NCBI GenBank assembly: GCA_021636625.1
Contig: JAJWLX010000013.1
Span: 1 to 64,000 of the forward strand
DNA length: 64,000 nucleotides
Source of the DNA: Prevotella sp.
GTDB taxonomy: Bacteria; Bacteroidota; Bacteroidia; Bacteroidales; Bacteroidaceae
Direction: 5' to 3'
The translations under genes were made by a program, and so were the position numbers. The notes under the pieces were generated by a model that was not told the DNA's origin, made no database searches, and saw nothing but the letters and a program-made list of their open reading frames with translations. How positions within the stretch are numbered: position 1 is the first letter of the stretch; each line of letters begins with the position of its first letter. This document shows, piece after piece, positions 51,739 to 58,926 of the stretch.

Positions 51739-52932
51739 TTATTTATTATTATTCTTGTTTACTAACGACTCGAAGGTCTGTTTGATAGCCGACTTGTCGT
51801 GAAAGTCTATATTTCTCAGCGTTGCCTTCTGAAGGTTGATGCCTTTGAGGAAGTCTTTGATAAGACAGAACCGCTCAAAGGGTGGATATTCTTTGTGGAT
51901 TAATCTATCTCTCTCAGCATCCAATTTTTTCACGGCTTCTGGAGTTCTGAATATTCCCAAATCAGACTTTTTCTTTTCAAAGTCTTGAATGATCCGTTTT
52001 TTCTCTTCTGAAGACAACTTCTTAGGCGTATGCCCTGGAAGTCCGTATGTCAATCCATCCATCTGCCACACGTTCCAGGAGATGATGTAAGCAGCACCTG
52101 GCATCATGCGCATCTTGTTCTGGTTGAACTTCTTTTCTCCAAATTGAGCGATATAATGCTCTTCGAATGTAAAGAAGAGAGCTTCTCGGGCAAGTAGGAG
52201 GTTATCGCCTTGCCATTCGAAACCGTATGTTGCACGGAGAGCTATCTTAGCCCAAAGAATCCAATCCTTAGAATCCTTCGTATTCTCAGAAACGATTCTG
52301 AGTTTACGGTCGAGCATTCCTATGCGATATTTCACATTTTCGTTATACTCACCGGTAACGGCATCATATCTGTTACAGAGGTATGGAGCTTCGCCGCAGG
52401 TAATTTCCAAACGGGTATCTGCCACATAGTCTTTCCAGGTCTTACCTTCAGGAAACTCAATTTTTTCCTCATTGTTAATCCACTTCTGAGGGTTTTCAGG
52501 GTCGGGCGAATTGAAGAGTCCTTCTTTTCTGCCGAACCATTCTTCATCTATGAGATTGTTCTGTGCATTGCAAATCCATGCAGGAGTAAACACCTCAGCC
52601 TTATCCTTGGCACGCTGCGTCTGTTCTTCTTTCGACTTCACGGCACGTGGTCGGATAATCTCCTGGTAATTGTCTTTCTCTTCAGGATTCTTTTTGACCA
52701 ACTCATTGTATTGCTCCTTCGTAATCACCTTGCCTTCTTTTGAGGCATAGGATGTGATCTTGTCGAGCGTGATAGGTGCAAAGAAAGTAAAATCCTCTCC
52801 GTAGTCAGCATACGAATCCGTAGCCCAGTAGATATTCTGCTGGGTGGTATGATCTTTCAGAAGATTCATACAAACCTTCTCTCCGTAGCTGTGGAGGAGT
52901 TGGTTCTCACTTATGTCTGCGTCATTTATCAT
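51739..52932 (-). CDS. Methyltransferase-like protein, AdoMet-binding part, 397 aa
   Basis: A protein with a FTP segment KAEVFTPAWICNAQ (residues 111-124) as in type I/II N6-adenine methyltransferases, followed at 163-178 by LEITCGEAPYLCNRYD, a likely version of the AdoMet-binding motif I (D-x-x-C-G-S-G-x-F/Y-L) with E for D and E-A for S-G. It does not contain NPPY. The partner gene (47781), 7 bp downstream, carries NPPY but no motif I, so the two may form one split methyltransferase. The C-terminal region is helical. It follows the WYL regulator gene. Confidence 0.7.
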   Translation of the reverse strand: MINDADISENQLLHSYGEKVCMNLLKDHTTQQNIYWATDSYADYGEDFTFFAPITLDKITSYASKEGKVITKEQYNELVKKNPEEKDNYQEIIRPRAVKSKEEQTQRAKDKAEVFTPAWICNAQNNLIDEEWFGRKEGLFNSPDPENPQKWINNEEKIEFPEGKTWKDYVADTRLEITCGEAPYLCNRYDAVTGEYNENVKYRIGMLDRKLRIVSENTKDSKDWILWAKIALRATYGFEWQGDNLLLAREALFFTFEEHYIAQFGEKKFNQNKMRMMPGAAYIISWNVWQMDGLTYGLPGHTPKKLSSEEKKRIIQDFEKKKSDLGIFRTPEAVKKLDAERDRLIHKEYPPFERFCLIKDFLKGINLQKATLRNIDFHDKSAIKQTFESLVNKNNNK

Positions 52933-52957
52933 TGTTTATAATTTAATTGCAAAATTA

Positions 52958-53992
52958 TCATTCTATGTTGCAGTCTTTCTGCACTGTTGAATATTTTTTC
53001 AATAAATTCTCAATTTTCTCAGCAATTTGCCGTCTCAACCACTCTGGTTTGAGTACTTCAACCTGATTTCCGTATGAAAAGATGCGTGCTTCAAGTTCCT
53101 TGTTGGGACGAACCGTGAGTTTAATAATGCGCTGTTCTTCGTCTTCAACCTCCTGTGAAGGATGTATTGGCTTGTTCACCACATAAGGGAAACGAGCTTC
53201 GTCAAACTTCAACAGTACTTCCTCTGCAACTGGATGGTCTTCGGGTAATGTCACTCCAACGATGTCCTTGAAATACTCATTGAAATCTATATCCGTATTG
53301 GGAATAAACGGCACATTGGCACGTGAGAACTTCACGATACGGTCGAGTGCTTTATTGGTGATGTAATTGCCATGACTACCTTCCTGCAATCCGATGAGGA
53401 ACCAGCGGTTATTGAATTGCTTGATATGGTAAGGATGGAGGATGGCAGTTCTTTCATTGCCAGCGAAAGTGCGATAGAGCAAATTCAAAGGCTGATGATT
53501 CAATGCGGATTCTATCAGTTCACCCAAGAACTCTGTTCCCTTCAGTAGATCATTGTGGTCAAAAGATACGATATTCTCTGTATTGGGCTTGACACCAAAA
53601 CGGAATTCGAGATTTGAGATAACATCTTCCAACCATGCGTTACTCGGCACACCACGAAAACGACTTAGTATGTCAATAGTGGAGCGAAGAGACTTTATTT
53701 CTTCGACTGTCAACTCATTATTAAAGATGGAGAAGCTTGGGTCTGAATAACGGTAGTAACTTTTCCTTCCATCGAAGGGATATGTTTCGATAGGGGCATT
53801 GTAGGTGACTCTATCTCTCATGTATTTAATGTCTTCACGTATCTGACGGATGCTGACCTGCGAGCCATAGAGATCCATGAGGGACTCATTGACTGTGTCA
53901 AGGAGGTCCTCAATACTATATGTTCTATGAAAATCGCTAAAGCATCTGTCCAGTATCCGGTAGCGCAGTTGCGCATTCTTGTTTGTTGGCAT
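52958..53992 (-). CDS. WYL-domain transcriptional regulator
   Basis: A 344-aa protein with an N-terminal helix-turn-helix region (residues 1-80, KNAQLRYRILDRCFSD onward) and a WYL-type domain at about residues 165-250 (LNLLYRTFAGNERTAILHPYHI ... FNNRWFLIGLQEG). The C-terminal extension is similar to that of other defence-associated WYL regulators. WYL proteins sense a ligand and repress or activate nearby defence genes. It is downstream of an XRE regulator (20-bp gap) and upstream of the methyltransferase gene, so it likely controls the operon. Confidence 0.85.
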   Translation of the reverse strand: MPTNKNAQLRYRILDRCFSDFHRTYSIEDLLDTVNESLMDLYGSQVSIRQIREDIKYMRDRVTYNAPIETYPFDGRKSYYRYSDPSFSIFNNELTVEEIKSLRSTIDILSRFRGVPSNAWLEDVISNLEFRFGVKPNTENIVSFDHNDLLKGTEFLGELIESALNHQPLNLLYRTFAGNERTAILHPYHIKQFNNRWFLIGLQEGSHGNYITNKALDRIVKFSRANVPFIPNTDIDFNEYFKDIVGVTLPEDHPVAEEVLLKFDEARFPYVVNKPIHPSQEVEDEEQRIIKLTVRPNKELEARIFSYGNQVEVLKPEWLRRQIAEKIENLLKKYSTVQKDCNIE

Positions 53993-54012
53993 AGAGTCTT
54001 TTCTTAATTAGT

Positions 54013-54243
54013 TTATTTATCTGTTTTTATAGTAACGACATTGTCCAGTCTGACAAGGTCGTTCATGTCGCATTTGAGACAGCGAGCTATCTCAATCAAA
54101 TTCTCTAAAGTTGGTTGTGATGTATTGGTAACCCACTTTGATATTGTAGCAGGATCTTTACCGAGCATCTCAGCCAGTTGCTTGTTGGTTAGCATGCGTT
54201 CTGCAAGCATAACCTTAATCCGATTTAGAGGTTGTTTCTCCAT
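54013..54243 (-). CDS. XRE-family HTH regulator, 76 aa
   Basis: A small DNA-binding protein. The helix-turn-helix is at residues 10-60 (RIKVMLAERMLTNKQLAEML, KDPATISKWVTN, PTLENLIEIARCL). The frame extends upstream to 54267 without a good start. The ATG at 54243 fits with the promoter box 54272-54279. Two regulators at the head of the defence operon (this and the WYL protein) suggest tight control. Confidence 0.85.
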   Translation of the reverse strand: MEKQPLNRIKVMLAERMLTNKQLAEMLGKDPATISKWVTNTSQPTLENLIEIARCLKCDMNDLVRLDNVVTIKTDK

Positions 54244-54271
54244 ACTTCTTATTTTTATATTATTCAATATG

Positions 54272-54279
54272 CAAAAATA
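54272..54279 (-). promoter_or_regulatory. -7 box for the XRE-WYL-methyltransferase operon
   Basis: On the minus strand this reads TATTTTTG, matching TAnnTTTG, 29 bp upstream of the ATG at 54243. The divergent plus-strand promoter at 54375 shares the same 260-bp gap. The -33 region is A/T-rich without a clear consensus. Confidence 0.55.
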
Positions 54280-54374
54280 AGGTTTTTTCTTCGAAAAACA
54301 GACATTTTTTATAAAAATAACACTCCTAAAGCAAATAAATTGATGTTTTCGTCATGTTATTCGAAAAAATATTG

Positions 54375-54382
54375 TATTTTTG
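54375..54382 (+). promoter_or_regulatory. -7 box for the A1S_2505-like gene
   Basis: TATTTTTG fits TAnnTTTG. The gene starts at 54503, leaving a leader of about 115 bases. TTTTCG near 54346 is a weak -33 candidate. The rest of the gap has no gene I can support. Confidence 0.5.
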
Positions 54383-54502
54383 CATTTGAAGGGCGTCTTT
54401 TTTCTGAGAGTGCAGATAGATTGCATAATGGCTTTCTACTTTTGCATCCAGATTGTAACAGTTAGACCTTTAGGTCGTGGTATAAATAAAATCATAAGAA
54501 CG

Positions 54503-54955
54503 ATGGAAAAGACGAACATCTACACAGATGAAGAGCGTTATTGGATGACTGGAGGTAATACAGGAACATTGCCTACACGTATCATCCCATCTGTGATTTA
54601 CAGCTTGGCACCAAACGAAATCTTCGTGTTTGGAAGTAATGCTCTGGGTATGCACCATGCTGGTGCTGCTCGTGTGGCCTACAATGAGTTTGGTGCAGAA
54701 TGGGGAAATGGTGAAGGATTGCAAGGTCAGTCGTACTCGATTCCCACGATGGAGGGTGAGCATAATACAAAGCTTGCCATCATGAGATTTACGCAATATG
54801 CCAAGGAACATCCAGAACTAAAGTTTCTGGTAACTCCAGTTGGCTGCGGTATCGCTGGATATACTCCTGAAGAGATTGCTCCTATGTTCAAGGATGCTGC
54901 TTATTTGGAGAATGTGTATTTACCCATCAGCTTCTGGAAGGTGCTGATGATTTAA
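54503..54955 (+). CDS. A1S_2505-family phage-associated protein
   Basis: A 150-aa protein with the pattern EIFVFGSNALGMHHAGAARV, GLQGQSYSIPTME, LVTPVGCGIAGYTPEEIAPMF and NVYLPISFWKVL. This matches the A1S_2505-type proteins found in phages and mobile elements, with glycine-rich nucleotide-binding-like loops reminiscent of macrodomains. Function unknown. The frame is open from a TTG at 54380, but the ATG at 54503 (MEKTNIYTDE) is the natural start. It is divergent from the XRE regulator gene. Confidence 0.75.
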   Translation: MEKTNIYTDEERYWMTGGNTGTLPTRIIPSVIYSLAPNEIFVFGSNALGMHHAGAARVAYNEFGAEWGNGEGLQGQSYSIPTMEGEHNTKLAIMRFTQYAKEHPELKFLVTPVGCGIAGYTPEEIAPMFKDAAYLENVYLPISFWKVLMI

Positions 54956-54984
54956 ACGAAAATTTGTACTGTAAAAAATATAAT

Positions 54985-55974
54985 ATGAATAAGATGAATT
55001 TGTCAGACAAAGTGTTTTATCTTAGGATGGAATCTAAGTCTGAGGATGATATTCGCAACTATATAAAAAAAACACTGGAAGACAGCAATTGTTCTCTTTC
55101 AGACATTAAGTTTGCATTAGAAAACTCTGATGTAAACAACTATATTACTTTGGATTTATTTTCCTATTGTATAGATAGAATTGTAGAAAGCAAGAGTGTT
55201 AAAGGTTGTTTGAAATGTATTGAAATTTTTGCTATAGAATATTCTCGTCGCAATGACTGTACAAAACTTAATGAATGCGTCATTGAGTTAATTATCGATA
55301 CAAATGGGTATAGACGTCTTATAGGAAGGCATTTGTGGGATAGTTTAAATTTGAATGATTCTGATTTAGACCTTTTGACGAATAATGAAGAATTTCAAAT
55401 GCGTTTTGTATTGTCCATATTGTCAGATTTTGATAATCCTCAAAAACGATTGTCGAAAGCTCTTCTCTTTTTTAATAGCGACTATTCTTCTGTACGTATG
55501 TGTCTTGTAAATGTATTGGCAAACTATGCGTACAATTATTATGGAACAGTAAAAAAATATATAGATAAAACTGAAATAAACGAGAGTGATGAATATAAGC
55601 AATTTTCTGCATTTTTTAGTGAATTAGATGCAAAATTTAAGTACATGGATAAGTGTAAGGAACTTTTATCTGATTATTCAATGCCTACTATTCTTGAAAG
55701 TTGTAATCGTGCCACTCAAAATTTCATGAAAGAAACTATGAAAGTGGCTGAAAGAAAAAGAGATTCCATTGTAGATAAATTTATGACTAAAATTGCTTTA
55801 GGGAAAGGTGGAGGATGGTTGGAAGAGAATGGTAATGTTCAACAACTTGCACACATTAAATTCTCATGCGAGATGCCGATTATGTTAAATGCGTTAAGTC
55901 CCTTAGAGGAGCAAGAGTTTTTTAATAATATGTATTTAGACTGGTCAACAATAAGTAACAAAAATGAAAAATAG
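54985..55974 (+). CDS. Unrecognised protein, 329 aa, partner of a nuclease-like protein
   Basis: An A/T-rich gene encoding a mostly helical, soluble protein with no recognised domain. Helical repeats (LDLFSYCIDRIVESKSVKGC, RMCLVNVLANYAYNYYG) might form an all-helical scaffold. The chosen ATG at 54985 follows a frame open from 54964. Its end overlaps the next gene by 11 bp, so the two proteins are made together. Confidence 0.65.
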   Translation: MNKMNLSDKVFYLRMESKSEDDIRNYIKKTLEDSNCSLSDIKFALENSDVNNYITLDLFSYCIDRIVESKSVKGCLKCIEIFAIEYSRRNDCTKLNECVIELIIDTNGYRRLIGRHLWDSLNLNDSDLDLLTNNEEFQMRFVLSILSDFDNPQKRLSKALLFFNSDYSSVRMCLVNVLANYAYNYYGTVKKYIDKTEINESDEYKQFSAFFSELDAKFKYMDKCKELLSDYSMPTILESCNRATQNFMKETMKVAERKRDSIVDKFMTKIALGKGGGWLEENGNVQQLAHIKFSCEMPIMLNALSPLEEQEFFNNMYLDWSTISNKNEK

Positions 55975-57640
55975 AATTTTACGAGAATATATAGAATCTT
56001 TAAAAGAAGATAACGAATTGGATTATATTTTCCCAATATTGTTGCAAGCTATGGGCTTTAGGATTGTTTCTACTCCAAGAAATTCTAAAGGACAGCCCCA
56101 GCATGGTAAGGATATCGTTGCTATTGGTTACGATACTAACAATATTATATATCGTTGGTATTTTGAGCTAAAAGGTAATGGAGCAAAGGATATAACTACT
56201 ACAAATTTTTATACAGAAGATGGAGTTAGAGATTCACTTCTAGAAGCTAAGGATGTTGCATACGACTGCCAATCAATCCCAAAGTTTGATGAGTTACCTG
56301 TAAAAATTGTGTTTGTACATAACGGTATCCTTCAGGCAAATGCAGAACCTGCTTTTAATGGATTTATTAAAAATAATTATAGTGATGTCAATTTTGAACG
56401 TTGGGATATTGAGCGTTTAACTCTTTTGTTTTCTGAGCATTTGTTTGAAGAATGTATTTTTGCAGATGACGTATGCTATACTTTGTTTAAAAAAGTTCTA
56501 GTTATGCTAGATGCACCAGGATGGAATACAAATGATATAGATCGAATAATTGATATTTTTTTGACTCGTTGCCCTATATCGAAGACTCCCAATAAGAGGA
56601 TTGTCAATAAGACTTTTGCTGGTTTAAATCTTATCCTTGCAATAATTTTTAAAAATTGTGAGGAATGCGGCAACTTATTACCTGCTAAATGGAGTTCTGA
56701 GAGAATAATATTAAAAACTTGGTCATGGATTCTTCAGAACAAAGTGGAGAATAGAAAAATATATTATGATAATTTTATGAAAATCTATGACCTTCATATT
56801 ACAATTTATGATTCGTATATTCATAAGTTGTTACCTATGGCTCTATCATATAAAGGGCTGTATCAGCCTATGGGGACTTTTTCTGAAAGAGTTTGCTATC
56901 CTTTAAGGTGTTATGATTTCTTGAATGATTTGCTTTATTATTATCTTTCTACAGAATGGTTCGGGTATGAGGATATTCCAACTCGCAATGACCAGTTAAG
57001 AATAGTTACAAATATTATAAAACAGAATAGTGGCTTTGACGTTCCTTTGTTGGACAATCATTCTATTACGTTAGTTTTATTAACCAGATTTGTTTGGGCT
57101 TCTGGACAACCTGAAGATAAAAGTGTTATAAAAGATTATTTTGAATATATAGATCGTCTTTGTGCAAATGTTATTTTGCGTCATAAAAGACAGAATATTT
57201 TTCCGGAATTTTATAATAACATTAAAGAAGTTTGTGCAAGTATGTTCAAAAAGTCAGAAGATTATGTTGATAGTTCTTCAATGTATCTTTTAGTTCTTGT
57301 TGAGATTTTAGCATTTTTTCGTCGAAAAACGAATTATAAATATCTAAGAAAAGAGATAAACGCGTCTAAAGTAAATCTCCAGATACCACTTCCTATCTTT
57401 GATGAATATTTAGAAGTAAATCTATTTGATCATCATCTGCATAATGAAATGTGTGTTAAGTCAAGTATATGTTTACCAGATACATTAGAGGCATTTCTGA
57501 AAACTTTTAAGATAAAATATAAACCGATTTCTTTTCGTACAGAGAAAATCGATTTAAGTCCTCTTCTGTTATTGGCTCACATACACTACAAGACAGAATT
57601 TTTCCCTAATTTTGTCGATTTTGGCTTTTTAGAGACATAA
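55964..57640 (+). CDS. Protein with N-terminal restriction-endonuclease-like domain, 558 aa
   Basis: The first 100 residues have a PD-(D/E)XK-type pattern: FPILLQAMGFRIVSTPRNSK, then GKDIVAIGYD ... YRWYFELKGNG, giving D (near 51) and E-x-K (near 70) as in Mrr-like nucleases. The remaining 450 residues are helical, A/T-rich in coding sequence, and not recognised; they may sense a trigger. It overlaps the upstream gene and converges on a minus-strand gene, overlapping it by 12 bp. A two-gene antiphage module is plausible but unproven. Confidence 0.65.
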   Translation: MKNRILREYIESLKEDNELDYIFPILLQAMGFRIVSTPRNSKGQPQHGKDIVAIGYDTNNIIYRWYFELKGNGAKDITTTNFYTEDGVRDSLLEAKDVAYDCQSIPKFDELPVKIVFVHNGILQANAEPAFNGFIKNNYSDVNFERWDIERLTLLFSEHLFEECIFADDVCYTLFKKVLVMLDAPGWNTNDIDRIIDIFLTRCPISKTPNKRIVNKTFAGLNLILAIIFKNCEECGNLLPAKWSSERIILKTWSWILQNKVENRKIYYDNFMKIYDLHITIYDSYIHKLLPMALSYKGLYQPMGTFSERVCYPLRCYDFLNDLLYYYLSTEWFGYEDIPTRNDQLRIVTNIIKQNSGFDVPLLDNHSITLVLLTRFVWASGQPEDKSVIKDYFEYIDRLCANVILRHKRQNIFPEFYNNIKEVCASMFKKSEDYVDSSSMYLLVLVEILAFFRRKTNYKYLRKEINASKVNLQIPLPIFDEYLEVNLFDHHLHNEMCVKSSICLPDTLEAFLKTFKIKYKPISFRTEKIDLSPLLLLAHIHYKTEFFPNFVDFGFLET

Positions 57641-57853
57641 ATTAGTTTTATGATGTACTGCAGAATGCTCACATTGTGGGTCATTAAGAAATAGACAATA
57701 GCGACCACTTTCCTGCTTGTGTGGACAACGACGCAAGATAAGGTGGCCGTCTAAAGCTTTGCTATGCCAATCGTAACTTTTAGCACAATCCTTACAATGG
57801 TAGATTTTTGCAGTTGCGATTGGCTTTATTTGTTTCTTTCTTGGTTTGGGCAT
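57629..57853 (-). CDS. Small cysteine/histidine protein, 74 aa
   Basis: A basic protein with HCKDCAKSYDWH, a CPH segment and a CEH segment, so a zinc-ribbon or zinc-finger fold is likely. The family is not recognised. It ends 12 bp inside the end of the converging nuclease-like gene, and it precedes the phosphoribosyltransferase gene by 21 bp in reverse order, so it is probably part of the transfer operon. Confidence 0.6.
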   Translation of the reverse strand: MPKPRKKQIKPIATAKIYHCKDCAKSYDWHSKALDGHLILRRCPHKQESGRYCLFLNDPQCEHSAVHHKTNLCL

Positions 57854-57874
57854 AATTCAATCTCTATAATTGTG

Positions 57875-58396
57875 TTATCGGCGAAGACTTCTGGTTTCTT
57901 CTCTTTGTAGAAGAGTATCGCTCATAGCAAATGAAACAATTGTTCCAATGCCAAGTGCTTTGACAGCTGCTTTAGCGGTATTGCCTGTATCTACTACATT
58001 GTCAATGAGATAAGGTGTACGATTCGAAGGTAAGTCTTTATGTCTGTAGAACCCCATATCTTCGGCAGAAAGCGTCTGGCCTCTTTTCTTGGCATCATAT
58101 TGTGAGCCTCGCTCTATGCCACGGAGGGCTTCAACGATAGGGAGGTGAGTATATGACGAGATAGCTTTTGCCAACTGCATGGTCTGTTCGGCTTTGCCAT
58201 GATGTCCTGGGATTGGAACGAGAACCGCATTTTGTGGTAACAGCTTTGCTATCTGGCGTGCAGCATAGTCTATGGCATCATGGTCTCCATCTTTCAGTTT
58301 ATGGGCTACCCACCGATTGATACCATCATAATATCTACCAGTGGATAGGAATGTGATACCGTCTGAAACTGTTTTGATTGGTTCGTTCTCTGTCAT
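57875..58396 (-). CDS. Phosphoribosyltransferase-family protein
   Basis: A 173-aa protein with the PRPP-binding loop LIDNVVDTGNTAKAA near residue 130 (two acidic residues followed by a Thr/Gly loop), and an upstream VPIPGHHGKAEQT segment as in ComF-like phosphoribosyltransferases. The reaction would use PRPP, but many such proteins on ICEs have unknown substrates. Its start overlaps the lysozyme stop by 4 bp. Confidence 0.75.
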   Translation of the reverse strand: MTENEPIKTVSDGITFLSTGRYYDGINRWVAHKLKDGDHDAIDYAARQIAKLLPQNAVLVPIPGHHGKAEQTMQLAKAISSYTHLPIVEALRGIERGSQYDAKKRGQTLSAEDMGFYRHKDLPSNRTPYLIDNVVDTGNTAKAAVKALGIGTIVSFAMSDTLLQREETRSLRR

Positions 58397-58926
58397 GGAG
58401 TAAATAATAACATGAGTTCTGCATACCGTCTTCGCTCAATGGAAGGGATTCGTTTCCCTCGCCAATGGCAATGGTTCACATAATCGTCTCTGATGTTCCG
58501 GTTGCCTACTTCGAGTTTCTTTAAAACAGAACTTTTAGGGTATTTGCCTTTATATCCGGTCACCTTGTATGGTCCGATATTATATGATAATGCAGCAAGG
58601 AGTAGGGAGTCTTGACCATAGGAACGAAACATAGCGCATAACTCTCTGAGGTCTTTACGAAGAAGTTGCTCTGCTTCATATGTTGACATATTAGCAGAGT
58701 AACGTTCTCCAGGTCTGAGCTTATGTCCATAACCTACATAAGGATAGTCCTTAGCTCTGTGCATGCCTTCATAGAACCTGATACAGCATACCGCACGCTC
58801 GAAAGGTGGCAACTCGAATATGGATGCCGGTGTTGATGCCGATCGCTCTGTCGGCATTCGAGCCTGGACATTCGTAACCAGACTCAATGATATAAGCAGG
58901 AATAATATTATTTTTCTGAAAGTCAT
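58393..58926 (-). CDS. Lysozyme-like (GH24-type) transfer protein
   Basis: A 177-aa exported protein with a signal peptide (KIILFLLISLSLVTNVQA). RFYEGMHRAKDYPYVGYGHKL carries the catalytic Glu and the downstream GYGH of GH24 phage-type lysozymes. It should cut glycan strands of peptidoglycan to let the mating channel through. Similar lysozymes lie in the tra operons of CTnDOT-like elements. It overlaps the phosphoribosyltransferase gene and the coupling-protein gene by 4 bp each. Confidence 0.85.
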   Translation of the reverse strand: MTFRKIILFLLISLSLVTNVQARMPTERSASTPASIFELPPFERAVCCIRFYEGMHRAKDYPYVGYGHKLRPGERYSANMSTYEAEQLLRKDLRELCAMFRSYGQDSLLLAALSYNIGPYKVTGYKGKYPKSSVLKKLEVGNRNIRDDYVNHCHWRGKRIPSIERRRYAELMLLFTP

